Shown here piece after piece: positions 24,201 through 39,400 of a stretch of 64,000 nt of DNA. The notes under the pieces are model-generated. The model did no database searches and was not told the DNA's origin. It was given only the letters and a program-made list of their open reading frames with translations. This stretch comes from Erpobdella octoculata (lineage: Eukaryota > Annelida > Clitellata > Hirudinida > Erpobdellidae). The translations under genes were made by a program, and so were the position numbers. Positions within the stretch are counted from its first letter, which is position 1. The number at the start of each line of letters is the position of its first letter. Location of the stretch: assembly GCA_963978895.1 (NCBI GenBank), contig OZ022240.1, positions 5,855,124 to 5,919,123 of the forward strand, given 5' to 3'.

Positions 24201-24951
24201 GATGAGAATTTGCTTTGAGCTGCTTGAACTGCTTAAAGCCCACAAAAAGGCAATCAGAAGAGCCGCTGTTAACACTTTTGGATATATTGCTAAAGCCATA
24301 GGCCCTCACGATGTGTTAGCCACTTTACTCAACTCTCTTAAAGTTCAAGAACGTCAGAATCGTGTCTGCGCCACAGTCGCCATTGCTATCGTGGCTGAAA
24401 CGTGTTCACCATTTATTATTTTACCTGCCCTGATGAACGAGTATCGCGTACCCGAACTTAACGTGCAAACCGGAGTGCTCAAATCACTGTCTTTCATGTT
24501 TGAATATATTGGTGAAATGGCTAAAGATTACGTTTACACAGTCACACCACTTCTGGAAGATGCTCTAATGGATAGAGATCTGGTGCACAGACAAACAGCA
24601 ATGTCCGCCATTGGTCACCTTACATTGGGAGTATGTGGTTTTGATTGCGAAGATGCATTAATTCATTTGTTGAACTTTGTGTGGCCAAACATTCTTGAAA
24701 CCTCTCTGCATGTCGAACAAGCTTTTATTTTTGCGATTGAAGGCATGATGCGTGCGCTTGGACCAACAAAGATTTTGCAATATTTGTTTCATGGTCTTTA
24801 CCACCCTGCTCGACAAATTAGAACTGTTTATTGGAAAATTTACAATACGCTGTATATGGGACATCAAGATGCTCTTGTTCCTGCATTCCCAAGAACATCT
24901 AATACAAAAGAGAACCAGTACATCAGGTATGAACTTGACTACGTTTTTTGA
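21238..24951 (+). CDS. SF3B1: SF3B1-like U2 snRNP subunit, intronless
   Basis: An uninterrupted 1237-codon ORF from ATG to TGA. It is colinear with splicing factor 3B subunit 1 (human 1304 residues), which holds the branch-site helix in the U2 snRNP. The N terminus is acidic and contains the region reading [12 protein letters not shown]2AF-ligand-like motifs follow: KRRWDQ (145-150), RKNRWDETP (214-222) and KRSRWDETP (256-264). HEAT repeats run from about 430 to the end and include [48 protein letters not shown] and [13 protein letters not shown]. The residues equivalent to human R625, H662, K666, K700 and R1074, by local motif alignment, are unchanged. It ends [10 protein letters not shown], as SF3B1 does. 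SF3B1 genes normally have many introns, so a single-exon copy among Helitrons suggests a retrogene. It is divergent but intact, so presumably under selection. AATAAA follows at 25082. Confidence 0.95.
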   Translation: MVSKFIDTTRLPLSVVNSHQQRYVAFDPADVVDDDEDLGCQTNESLIEENYDPLADRRRPKIIDKENDYQRRRMQLILTPPRHDPFAVGAITPSISSEHRTYAHVMMEQEQNKTKKLLVEQAKKKIKEVSMETVNSTTSQTLSRKRRWDQSEVEVSNEKRVRREDAATPFCSNWNETPFQAKGDETPLVMARESQRIWDATPGMETPGNRKILRKNRWDETPKSMSRCDAAETPRSERSEQENVCSQNSTPAAVPKRSRWDETPASMAAGTPCFGNATPAKMTANVFTPSTNTPVGLKAMALATPAPGCKVPMTQDLLKTWSLDAKDCLLTDEYIDAVLPQGYKIIEPPAEYIPIRTAARKLIGTPTPLSFSGFKMQTPDTKTHAVDLQPNGNLPILKPEDLQAFGSLLVDVDINSLSSEEQKKRQILELLHKIKNGTPPQRKSAMRKITQEAKDFGAKSLFDEILPLFLNPNLEDHERHWLIKVMDRILYKLDDKVRPYTKQILVVIQPLLIDEEYHVRFEAREVISNLAKAVGLAAIISIMRPDLDNMDEYIRNVSARSFAVVASAFGISAILPFLKAVCTAKKSWQARHTGIKIVQQIAIFSKCAVLPHLKDLIDSIKHGLKDENQKVKTITALALAALAEAADTYGMEAFNDVAIELLKAIKTYRGKTLAAIIRAVGNIIPLMDPVYLKSYVEETLLIIIREFSSPDEEMKQSVLKALKQCCISDGVDASYIKNQILQPLFQNFWNQRTALALLDKKRYIPLVETIVDIAAKVGGAEIITRIVENLKDESEPFRKMTMATIEKIMINLGAADVDLKLEELLIDGAIRAFQDQSVSDKVILSGFVTLIKTLGKRVKPYIEPICSHILFRMNNKDAKVRQQAADLAAGIADTMSLCDDEKMLNTLSMMFYENLGEEYPEVLGSILGAMKSIVNAVGMTNLKPPIRDLLPRLNPVLKNRHEKVQENCIDLIGRIADRGAESVSPREWMRICFELLELLKAHKKAIRRAAVNTFGYIAKAIGPHDVLATLLNSLKVQERQNRVCATVAIAIVAETCSPFIILPALMNEYRVPELNVQTGVLKSLSFMFEYIGEMAKDYVYTVTPLLEDALMDRDLVHRQTAMSAIGHLTLGVCGFDCEDALIHLLNFVWPNILETSLHVEQAFIFAIEGMMRALGPTKILQYLFHGLYHPARQIRTVYWKIYNTLYMGHQDALVPAFPRTSNTKENQYIRYELDYVF

Positions 24952-25081
24952 GAAATTTTCGAAAAAGACCATCAGTGATATTTTACTTTATTTTGAGCTT
25001 TGTTTGAATTTTTCTGTTGTAATATAAACAATAGAAAAAAATTATTAATTTTATTTTTTTAATTTCTAATGCCTGTTCATA

Positions 25082-25087
25082 AATAAA
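25082..25087 (+). terminator. Polyadenylation signal AATAAA
   Basis: AATAAA about 130 bp past the SF3B1-like stop, just before the Helitron at 25120. Confidence 0.55.
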
Positions 25088-25119
25088 ACCATTCACTTTT
25101 ATTAAGTTTTATATATATA

Positions 25120-25931
25120 CTAGCGGGGGCACCCGGCGTTGCCCGGGGTTTTTAGAGGTTTTTCTAATGTTTGTCACTCTCGCTCCCGTTTCCTTCTCCC
25201 GGTTGCTTTCCCGTTATCGGTCGCTTTCCCTTTCCCTTTCCCGCTCTATCTTTTGCTCTCAGCTGGCTTCCCGTTCCCGTTTTCGCTCATTTATGTATGT
25301 ATATGTATGTGTATAGTGTATATATATGTATATAATTCCTGCACACTCACCCGCTCCGCCCCGTTCATTTTGTGACGGATTTCAATTTTTTTTCTCTATA
25401 TTTGATTCTCCTTGACTCTCAAGGTTGTGTGAAAATTTCATTACGATCGGATGAATAGTGTAGCAATGCATAAAGGACATACATACATACATACATACAT
25501 ACATACATACATACATACATACATACATACATACATACATACATACATACATACATACATACATACATACATACATACATACATACATACATACATACAT
25601 ACATACATACATACATACATACATACATACATACATACATACATACATACATACATACATACATACATACATACATACATACATACATACATACATACAT
25701 ACATACATACATACATACATACATACATACATACATACATACATACATACATACATACATACATACATACATACATACATACATACATACATACATACAT
25801 ACATACATACATACATACATACATACATACATACATACATACATACATACATACATACATACATACATACATACATACATACATACATACATACATACAT
25901 ACATACATACATACATACATACATACATACA

Positions 25932-25965
<34 letters not shown>

Positions 25966-25987
25966 CATACATTCATTTATATATATA
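25120..25987 (-). mobile_element. Helitron family A, near full length
   Basis: Read on the minus strand: AT-rich 5' end with AAATGAATGTATG near 25985, a ~490-bp TATG array, TTTATGCATTGCTACAC, GATCGTAATGAAATTTTCAC, TTGAGAGTCAAGG, CCGTCACAAAATGAACGG, GCGGAGCGGGTGAG, a GGGAACGGGAAGC-type array, ACATTAGAAAAACCTC, the hairpin CCCGGGCAACGCCGGG, and the terminal CCCCGCTAG at 25120. This is the best copy for defining the family. It carries no protein gene. The 5' TC seems changed, because the adjoining sequence reads CTTGTATATAT. Confidence 0.8.
25475..25970. repeat. (ACAT)n microsatellite, about 490 bp
   Basis: A pure ACAT array inside the family A Helitron, the same motif (TATG on the other strand) and the same place in the element as the array at 18093-18614. 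Confidence 0.97.
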
Positions 25988-25988
25988 C

Positions 25989-26230
25989 AAGCTCATCAAA
26001 CATTTTCTTACCAGAAAAATCTGGTCTTGACTCAGTGACATAGACCTTCATGTTGTCTGTTTTGATATGTTTCAGAATGTGAAGAACTACTCGAGAGTAG
26101 GAATGAACTAAAATTTTTCCTTTGATGAATGTTGACTTAGCAAACGAAGCAATTTGGTTTCTTGCGTCTTTTTTAGACGTCAAAAACTCAGAAGCTCTTT
26201 TTATCAGAATTTCTTTACATGTGTCCATGA
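25989..26230 (-). pseudogene. eIF2B alpha exon fragment
   Basis: On the minus strand about 80 residues match the middle of translation initiation factor eIF2B subunit alpha. Visible blocks are CKEILIKRASEFL, IASFAKSTFIKG, HSYSRVVLHILKHI and KVYVTESRP followed by DFSGKKM. eIF2B-alpha is a regulatory subunit of the eIF2 guanine-nucleotide exchange factor. A possible splice acceptor (CCTTAG) lies upstream at 26231. Homology stops at FDEL, directly at the Helitron boundary near 25988. Exons encoding the rest were not found on either side. It may be an exon cut off by rearrangement or a gene piece picked up by transposition. The frame is open over the whole fragment, so it is either recent or part of a real gene whose other exons were displaced. 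Confidence 0.7.
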
Positions 26231-26594
26231 CTAAGGATGTCTGTGATTTTTTTATTTTTTTTTCATGCTAGTGTTAGTGGCTTACTAGCCCTTCTGGCAT
26301 TTTTCAATAAATAAATATCAGTTCCTTTTACGATATTCTAATTTCTAGGGTAGGTACGTTCTACCTGGTTTTATTGTTTATTTCATTGTATCGATTCTTG
26401 CGTCGACGTTTGGTTTAAATTTTAAATGGGCTCTGAGGATGACAATTTTAGTCGAAACGGTCCGTTAGCTCTAGTTGAATCAAAGAATGTATGTAGTTTG
26501 AAAAATTTAGAATGTTTGTCGAAAAAAATAATAAACGCAAAATGGTCTATTGTCTTTAATAGCGCGTGCCTGAAAGAAAATATATATATATATA
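26231..26594. other. Short unassigned stretch with a 51-codon open segment
   Basis: ATG at 26426 opens a frame starting MGSEDDNFSRNGPLA and remaining open to the AT repeat at about 26580, where a Helitron begins. It could be a first exon truncated by the Helitron, but I recognise no family. Confidence 0.3.
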
Positions 26595-26798
26595 TCTCGT
26601 GTCATAGTGTTTGAAATTGAACTCCTCCGAAACGGCTGAACCGATTTTTATGAAATTTTTTTTGTACATTTGGTAGATCTGAGGAGAGGTCCATGGCTAT
26701 TTAAAATATGTTTTTAAAATTATTTAAAAAATGTTATTTTGCAAAAAACAAAAGGTTCAAATATGTCCTTTTTACAGGAAAATACAACAGATAGACAG

Positions 26799-27019
<221 letters not shown>

Positions 27020-27129
27020 TTGATCAATGATTTATATTTATACTGTTTCTTATAAAAGAGTATCTTTAACTGTCTGAGATTGAAAATGTTTATCTTCTTG
27101 CATTTTGAGGTCAAAAACATGGCAGATTC

Positions 27130-28060
27130 CTTTCAGGTAAACTGCTGTACAATACTGTAGAAATGGCAGCGATTGTTACTCACTATGGTCCACCAATGAC
27201 TGAGGAACAAAGAATGTATTTCGACCGCAATATACTGGCAGTTTTGGAAGGACAAGGTGGATTCTTTTTTTGGATGCACAGGTGGAACTGGGAAAACATT
27301 TCTCATTTCTCTAATTCTCGCCGAAATACGATCAAATAATGGCATAGCTCTGGCCGTTGCATCGTCTGGCATTGCAGCAACTTTATTGAATGGAGGCGGA
27401 ACAGCTCATTCAGCACTTAAGCAATGTACAACATAAAAAAGCAATCATCCATGGCCACAGTGCTGAATCATGAGTGGCTGGCAGAAAGGGTCATTTTGCA
27501 GCAAAAATGTGGATGTCAATGATTTAAATTTTAAGATACAGCAGTTGTTGCCAGGCGAATTGGTGTATAAAAATCGATTGATACAGTTTGCGATGCCAGC
27601 GAAGCCGTAAATCATCCAACAGATTTTTTGAACTCATTGGATTTGCTAGGCATGTCACCGCATCATCTACAACTTAAAGTTGGATCTCTGGTTATTCTAC
27701 TTCGGAATTTGAACCCACCGCGGCTGTGCAATGGCACGCGATTAGTAATTAAAAAATTGATGAAAAACATTGTCGAAGCCAGCATTTTGAATGGCAAGTT
27801 CCGAGGCAAAAGTGTTTTGCTGCCACGGATCCCAATGATTTCCACAGAAGTGCATATTGAATTCAAATGAATTCAATTTACCATTAGATTGGCATTCGCA
27901 ATAACAATTAATAAGTCGCAAGGCCAAACAATGTCTGTTTGTGGCTTAGATTTGGGCACGCCATATTTTTCTCACGAACAATTACCTATACGTGGCATGT
28001 TCTTGCGAGGGCAAACCATCCAGTTTGTTTGTGTTGGCTAAAGATAGTCTGACAAAAAAC
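27130..28060 (+). pseudogene. Helitron Pif1-like helicase remnant
   Basis: The + strand translates, across frameshifts, to a Walker A region GCTGGTGKTFLISLI at about 27275, then a motif ASSGIAATLLNGGGTAHSA near 27360. After a deletion at about 27425 comes the C-terminal part DLLGMSPHHLQLKVGS, followed by LVILLRNLNPPRLCNGTRLV, and the late motif [10 protein letters not shown] near 27910. These are hallmarks of the helicase domain of Helitron Rep-helicase proteins. A stop interrupts the frame near 27868, so it is non-functional. Confidence 0.85.
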
Positions 28061-28179
28061 ATTGTACACTCGATTGCTTTTAGATATTGTTTTTTTTTAA
28101 ATTGACAATTTGTACATTAAACTTTTAATAAAAAAACTAAAATAATTTATAAGGCAAAACAACGTTTGCACCCCGCTAG

Positions 28180-28690
28180 TATATATATATATATAAATGA
28201 CTGTTTATCTGTCTGATATGCAAATCCAAACCGCTGGGCCAATTTTAACAATATTTGGCATGGAGTGAGTTAGATCTCAAAAAGTAGAAGGAAATAAGGT
28301 GTTTTTTTTTAATTTTTACAAAATTTTCTATAGGTTACAATCTCTGTTTGTGTGTGTCTTTCTCTGTACGCAAATACAGCAAGTTAAATTTAATCAGATT
28401 TTTGACTAGCTAGGAAGCTGGAACTTTCAGCATAGCTTTATATTGGATGACAATACATGATTCAATTGAAAAAATTGTGTTGACAAACTCGTTTTTTTCC
28501 TTTACTTGTTTTATTTTTTTTAAGAACGAAAAATATTCCAGGTCAAAAGCGCTTAAGTACAAACATCAAGGATTATTGCGTAACAAAATTCAAAGACAGT
28601 CCGCAAAAACCAGACGCTCCCGGTTCTTCCACTTGTAAAGTATATTTATAGCATGGTCTTAATGGTCTATCTAACAAATTTAATAAAAAT
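28180..28690. mobile_element. Probable 5' end of another Helitron-like element
   Basis: TATATATAAATGACTGTTTA is followed by CAAACCGCTGGGCCAATTTT and TTTGGCATGGAG, a pattern of AT-rich terminus plus an 'ACGGCTGGACCGATTTT'-like block common at Helitron 5' ends. No matching 3' end is seen. Confidence 0.4.
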
Positions 28691-28955
28691 ACCTCCTAAG
28701 TCTGGTTTTCGATCTTCCTCTCTTAGTCACTGTCGTATCTTTAATGTCAGGATTCTTTTGCTAAACGCTCTTTCTCCTACTCTGGTTCCTTTCTCTGGAA
28801 TTCTCTTCCGCTTCATAAACCACTTACCAACTCATACTTCTCTCACTGTTTTCCGTCGTGGACTTAAAACATATCTGTTTGATCAGTTCAGGTCCGAGTG
28901 CTATTGAACGTCACGGAATAGCGCTATATAAATATACAATTGATTGATTGATGGT
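28690..28955 (+). mobile_element. 3' end of a CR1/L2-type LINE
   Basis: Frameshifted translation includes SGILFRFINHLP and TVFRRGLKTYLFDQ, similar to the C terminus of CR1-type ORF2 (F..LKT.LF pattern). It ends with GCGCTATATAAATATACAAT and a short (TTGA)n tail, typical of L2/CR1 3' ends. Heavily 5' truncated. Confidence 0.6.
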
Positions 28956-29797
28956 CTGTTGAGTTAAAAGCGGATGATAGCAGATCGGATCGCAGATGTC
29001 CGTGTGACAGATATTATTTTTTGTATTAAGTTAAACAATTTAATCTTAATATTTGGTTGTTAAGGTGTGGTATAAAATCAGAAAAAATGTGTTCAATAAT
29101 TCTAGAAGTTTTGATATTTTTTAAACTTACTTAAAGTTGTATAAATTTTGTTTTTAATTTAAATGTTTGCAATGTGATTCGAATAAATTTCGGTTTCTGT
29201 AATGGAAATTTCCTCGCAGGTCGCCGACTAAAAATATTTCGTTCCTTTATTAGCTTGCGCGCGGGTGGCGGCCGTTTTGACTGTTTGCCACAATATTGCA
29301 TAACAAGAATTTTGTTGAAGCGAGACACGTTAAGTCTGTTAAGTTAAGCTCTGCTATTGTCAATAAAGGTAAATATAATATGTTTAGCATGTATTGATTA
29401 GTTAAACACCAAAACAGCTATATTTAACTTAACTGTCATGGTGGTTTTATTTCACATTTTTGACGAAGGGCACGCTCGTGTGGTTTAAGATTTTTTTTAT
29501 TTTGTGAAACATCGAGTCAAACTTTGGACATTCATAAACTTTATATATGTGTGTGCAGTTTTAATGCGGTTATACATAATGATAATGATAATATGTTTGT
29601 GTAGCATGCTTGCAAGTTCGGCTTTATGATAAAAAATTATAACCTGAACTGAAAACAAAGACTCTTTTATTGTTGTTATTTTCAAGAGCTGTTATTAGAA
29701 ATTTTTAACATTGTCTGATTATCTTTATTTATCTTAGGAATTGAATTAGCTACTAGCTACTCTTACAATTATTTGTTTATTTTTGAAGTTGAGTTAC
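28956..29797. other. Upstream region of the DDX43-like gene
   Basis: No coding exon recognised. A small GC-richer patch (GCGCGCGGGTGGCGGCCG, near 29257) could mark a promoter. A donor-like AAAGGTAAAT near 29370 and acceptor-like TATCTTAG near 29737 could define a 5' UTR intron. These are inferences. Confidence 0.35.
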
Positions 29798-33920
<4,123 letters not shown>

Positions 33921-34494
33921 AGAGAAGTCGTGGTGGAAGAACATTTGCTTAAATTCCTTTTTTGGGTTTTTTCTTAGGAAGCTTGTCATTTTGTGAAGTC
34001 TCATGTTTTTTTGTTTTATTTTTGTTCACTTTGACACTATGATCTCATGATCTCGTGCTGCTTTTGAAACGAATAAATAGTGGGCCTGTGGAACCCACCC
34101 GAGTTGTGTATCGGACTCGACTCTCTAGTCTTTCTGTTTTCTTCTTGTTCTTCCTGGTGATGTACAAAAACAGATTAGGGTTGTATGTGGCTCGATTGCC
34201 CGAAATGCACCCACTGCTATTTTGCCTCAGAAATAAACAGATCAATTCAAACTGTGTTTAACTTTTTTTTTAATTTAAAAATCGTTAATTCAAAACAACC
34301 TTTCAGAAGAGACTTTATTTAATAGGTATTTAAATATTGCCCAAAAGTTATTAAAAAAAAATAGTTCGGCAAAAAGTAATGAGAAAGAAGCCAATGTTTT
34401 TGGATGGATTGTATGTGAACGAGAAATAGAAATATAAACCTCTTGCAAACATGCACAAATTAATTATATATATATACAAATACAATGTCGGCAT
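33921..34494. other. Convergent 3' region between DDX43 and LRR genes
   Basis: The 3' UTR of the plus-strand DDX43-like gene and downstream of the minus-strand LRR gene. AATAAA-type signals occur near 34070 and 34233 on the plus strand. No further gene seen. Confidence 0.5.
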
Positions 34495-37420
34495 TCAATT
34501 AAGAAACAAGCACTTATCAGGACATTTGTATTGTATCGTTGGAATGCAAATTTTAGATCCGCAAAGCGATTGCAACTCCTCGTAAGATGTCGACCAATCA
34601 CGTCGTCCGGTCAGTAAGTGATTGCCGCACCACGAACAGCGAGAAACCCTTGACAACAAATCTGAATGTAACAATTTTTTTTTAAAAAGATCACTTTTTG
34701 GTAATATTGTACATCTTTTATTTTTTGTGAAATCAAAATCGAATGAACTGAGTAATCATCTTGAGTACAGCAAAAACATCGCAGCAAACTTGAAAGCCGC
34801 AAAGAAGTTAATTTCTTAGCAGGAGATCGGTGCAGTTTTTCAATTTCAGAAAACGAAATTGATAATAATTTGACGAGTACAATTCTGGACCACCCACCTT
34901 TAAGTGCCCTTGGAAGTACTCCGAACTGCCATCTAATGTCTTTCTTAATGATCTCCAGAGAACAAAGATGTTGCAAACTTGAAGCACCGAGTGCAGTTTC
35001 GATCTTAAACTTTTCGGACGAATGCGGCATGCTCTGCAAGCTGGTTTTCAAGACGGCAAACTTGTTGAATTCTACTTTTTGTGGAAAATATCGTTAAGGA
35101 AATATGATTTGGTGGAATTTCGTATTAAATAAAATTCTTCAATTTGCATGAAAAAATTGCAACATGCAATAACAAGAATGGATAGATTTTATTATATTAA
35201 AATTGTGATTTGCTTGTGTTGTATTAAAAATACAGATTTTTTAGGCGACCGGCAATGGTCGTAATAAATTTTTAAAAGTGTGGACCTCTTTCTATAAAAA
35301 AAATGTGAACCTATTAAATATAAATCCTTGCATGGGGGAACAAACTAGACGTAGTAAACATATCTAAGGAAATTATATAACTAATTAAAACTAAAATATA
35401 CTAATTAATTTATATAATACACTAATTAATAATATAATTAAAAAAACTTAAAAAGAGAATGTTTTAAAAATAACAGTATTTGCTTTAAAAACAGTCCATA
35501 AAAAAACGCATTTGAAACAAAATAAAAACTCACAAGCAAGCCTGCAGTTCTTGAGATATTTAATGGAATGAGAAAGATAATTAAGTTCGTTATTGTCAAA
35601 CTGAGCGATTCTCAGATTGCTCAAGTTGCCGATATCTCGTGGAAGAATTTTTAATCTGTTTTTAAGTGTTTTGAAAATAACTGATTCCACAGATAATTGA
35701 TTATTCTGCTAAATTCTTAGATTTTATTAGCATCTTGAAGTATGTTAAATCAGTCTTGCCACGTACAATATGAATACAAGATAGATTCTATCGTGATATA
35801 TCAAAGTAGTTTTGATGGTCCCATGAGCTTTGATATAACACGATAACACTTTATTTCTAAATGGTCCTAATCATGTCTTACTCTGATAAAAACATTCTGA
35901 GAAGGGTCTTGATAACATATTTTCTCAGCATTTTTTGCCTTCAGTTACAGTGGATTCCCGCATAACGAAACTAATCCATTCCATAACCTGTTCTTTATGA
36001 GGAATTCCTTAAATTTGTTTTTAAAATGAACAATTATTACCTATTGTGTGAAATATTGAGAATGGAGAGTTGATGGCAGAATGTGAGTTCATCTGGAATG
36101 ACTGATAAGTAACAGTATGATACATCCAGCTTGCTGAGGTAAACAAAATTCTTCATATTTCTTGGAAGAAAGATTAAGAAATTCTTGCATGCAACTAAAA
36201 CCTGATATTTAAATATATAAAAATCTGTGTAATACAAAAATTAGTTATAAAATAGTCATGCTTCCTTTAATGTTAGCCAAAATTTGGAAACATTTTAGGT
36301 AGAGGTTTCTTGGTTGTGAAATTTTCAAAATTTTGATTGGATTCTTTTTATCTAAAACTATTTTTATTTATGCCCAATTCATCACAATGGTACTCTATTA
36401 TGATATCAGTAAATGGTCAAATTATTGAAATAAATCAATCAATATATGCTAAGTATGTATGATGTGTTACATCAATTAAATAAATCAATACATGTTATGT
36501 ATAATGTGTTACAACCTTCAAGCTGAATAAGAAGCATATTTCCTCGGGCAAATATAGCAGTTTATTTGAGCTGAAAAATATAAAAATAATGTGGGGTTTA
36601 TAATAACATAAACACACAAGATAGTGTAAAAAATCAACAAAGTTTAAATGAATGCAACAGATTTTTTATATTTTAGAAAGAAAAATCAAATTGTAAAATA
36701 ATTTTTAATCAAAATATAAAAAAAAACCTCAAATCAAGTTCCTCTAAAAAGGTTAACTTTGAAATTTCAGAAGAAACAAAATTCATGCAGTTGCATGACA
36801 AATCAAGTCTTTTTAAATTTTGTATGCGACTGACACATGATGGTAAAATTTCAAATAGATTGCCATCTAAGCCGAGATCTTCTAGATGCTTTAGGTTGCT
36901 GAGAGAATCCTGAGAAATATTTGAAGATATTATATCCACGCCTCAAAATAATGACATTATATTAAAAAACTATAATTTTATTCAATGCATCTTTTTATAT
37001 TGCCAATTTGTAAGATTTCACCATTTTACTTAAAGATATTTAGCATCTAAATTATCAAAGGTAGAAATATAACTTTCCAAGTAAAAATGTTAACACTAAC
37101 AGGCAAATCAAAAAGCAAGTTATTGCCAAGATTTAAAACTCTGAGCCCTTTCAAACATCCCAGTTCTGCTGGAAGGTGGGTTAAGAAGTTGTGTGAAAGA
37201 TTAAGTTCCAGAAGGTTTACACTGAAATATCCAAGTCGGGCTGGGCAGGCATATAGCTTCTGATGGCTTAATAAATAAATGTTGATTTTTTTAATTTCTA
37301 GACACTGCTTCAAACAAGAAATAATAGAAAATACCTTAAATCTAAAATTTGAATTATTGACGAAGTTTTTGAAGGCTTATTAATGCACTTCCACTTTCCC
37401 TCAGTCAAACTACGACTCAT
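34495..37420 (-). CDS. Leucine-rich-repeat protein with C-terminal Cys cluster
   Basis: Eight exons on the minus strand join in frame at GT-AG sites: 37420-37335, 37266-37101, 36909-36728, 36570-36516, 36201-36041, 35655-35534, 35074-34898 and 34661-34495, giving 371 residues. About nine LRRs of the short LxxLxLxxNxLxxLP type run from residue ~20 to ~270 (for example ELNLSHNFLTHLPAELG, ILNISHNRLKILPRDIG). Splices cut within repeats and rejoin them correctly, which supports the model. The C terminus (SRCSWCGNHLL, SLCGSKIC, YKCPDKCLF) carries Cys pairs that may bind zinc. Length and architecture resemble LRRC58 or LRRC28, intracellular LRR proteins of unclear function, but I cannot assign orthology. 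No signal peptide or membrane segment is seen. The start at 37420 is the only ATG giving a frame into the first LRR. Confidence 0.85.
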
Positions 37421-38290
37421 CGTCATATCATATCCAAAAAGTCTGAATTCTATAGAGCATTATCACACGCGCCACTTCTGAACATATGAGGCTGAATGGA
37501 AAATTCCCACCAATATATACATAGGTACACAGCTGAAAAACAATACCAAAAATACCAAATCGCTCAGTGCCTTGGCTTCAATGACACACGGCGATCTGCA
37601 AAAGTGAAATATGGCTGTTGTTAGGTACCCATTTATGGTACGGTTTGCAAACTTAAAAATTATATTAGAGCAGACTGAGTGGTTCCCAACACGCTAGAGG
37701 TTGCCCCTGGTGGTATACCTCTAAACCAAGCACATATCCTATAAAGTTGATTTATTACGGAATCTCCTATTACACACGGGTACACATATACACTCAAAAA
37801 TTCACATTATATATATTTATTACGTATCCTAGCAGTAACAGATTTTTTACTTTTGTTTTCCATGATTGTAAGCCGGTCTCTGAATTTCATCAGCTGTTGT
37901 GGCCAGGTCCGTTTCCATGCAGTTTCATTTTCACTTAAGAAGTATTTAAGCAGGTAATGATAAAATAGGCGATTACGATCTAGTTTTGATTATGTAAATT
38001 ATTTCACTAAATCATTCAGAAATGTTAGCTGAAAAAAACCCTGGGTTTGTGGTGGGGACGTAAATATCATCCTACGGCCCACATCCTGGCCACAAGGATA
38101 ACATTTTATAGACATTGTATTACTTTATTACTTGCATATTTATTTATTGTTCATATTTATTATTTTTTTATCATGGCATATAACCATTTATTTCATTTTT
38201 GTATTTAAACAGTAAAGCCTCAGATTCGTTTATGACATTGGCGTTAAATAAATTTGATTTGTGGATGGCTTCATCCTGTAGATGTATTAT
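37421..38290. other. Intergenic stretch upstream of the LRR gene
   Basis: AT-rich, with no recognised exon or element. It should contain the LRR gene promoter on its left side. Confidence 0.45.
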
Positions 38291-39400
38291 TAAATGTTAT
38301 TAAATGTAAATTTGTAATGCGCTTTTTTTACAAAATCACAAAAGCGCGTCGCGTCAAATCATAAATTTAGGAATAAAGTTCGGTCTTGAGCAACTTCCTG
38401 AAACCGCCGAGGTCCAAAGCTGGATTCCTCAGGTCAGCAGATAGGCTGTTCCAAACAACTGGACCAGCAGTGGAGAATCCGCGCCTGCCGAGAGTCGTTG
38501 TCTTTGACGATGGAACGAACAAGTCGCCAGCCGCCGCCGATCGAAGGTGGGATCGACCAGCAAGCGTTGAGATCAGTACACACAGTTGCTGCAGGTAGAC
38601 CGGAGCCGTGTGGTGGAGGCACTTGTATACCATCAGACCCAACTTGAACTGAATTCTCTGCGGGAAAGGAAGCCAGTGAAGTTGCGTCCGCATGAGATCT
38701 GATACGGGAGACCAGCCGGGCAGCTAAAGAACAAGACGAGCGGCTGCTCGGAGAATGGATTGAAGCCTATTGATTTGAAACTGTCTAAGTCCGGCCATGA
38801 CACCATTACAGTAATCAAGCCGGCTGTGCACGAGTGCTCTGATGAGTGAATGGGCGGAGTCCGTGGTGAGGCTACAGCGGACGACGCGCAGTTGACGGAG
38901 ATGATAGAAGCATGAACGAGTAAGATGAGAGATGTGTGTTTCCATAGACAAGCTACTGTCGCCCATCACGCCAAGATTACGAACATAAGTGGAGGGCCTG
39001 ACTGAGACACCAGATCCCCCTTCGGACAGAAGCTGAGTCCACCAGGCGAGCCCAACCAGATCACTTCAGTCTTAAAAGGATTGAGTTGCAAGCGATTGCT
39101 CGCCATCCAAGTTCCAATCTCGCTGATACATGCAGACATCCTAGGGACCAGATCGAACACGACGCTGGCGGGGAGTGATCATAAATCTGCAGGTCGTCAG
39201 CATAAGAATGGACAGAAAACCGATATTTCGTGGCAATATGTAGGACGTCAGCGGAATAGAGAAGAAACAACAACGGGCCCAGAACGGATCCCTGCGGGAC
39301 GCCACATAGGACAGAGTATGTAGACTCTTGTTTAACCATCCGGCCACACATGGATTCCGTGTGAACTAAATTAATATATATAAAGAAACCTTCGGCAAAA
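38290..39400 (-). pseudogene. CR1/Jockey-type LINE reverse transcriptase remnant
   Basis: On the minus strand the frame around 39330-39190 reads GVPQGSVLGPLLFLLYSADV and then YADDLQIY, the reverse transcriptase catalytic box. Later frames give LHWLPFPQRIQFKL and FSTAGPVVWNSLSADLRN, matching the C terminus of CR1-like ORF2. Several frameshifts separate the pieces, and the 5' half with endonuclease is missing. Base composition is GC-richer than the surroundings, which suggests a fairly recent arrival. Confidence 0.88.

Noticed and set aside
25382..26038. Similar repeat proteins of 175-196 codons
   Set aside because: Translation of the ACAT microsatellite; only the 25989-26230 eIF2B-like part is real homology.
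29783..29797. Upstream TTG as the DDX43 start
   Set aside because: A eukaryotic gene is expected to start at ATG; the first one in frame is at 29798.
36037..36240. Direct splice from the LRR exon 36909-36728 to 36201-36041
   Set aside because: It creates a stop codon; inserting the 55-nt exon at 36570-36516 restores frame and repeat.
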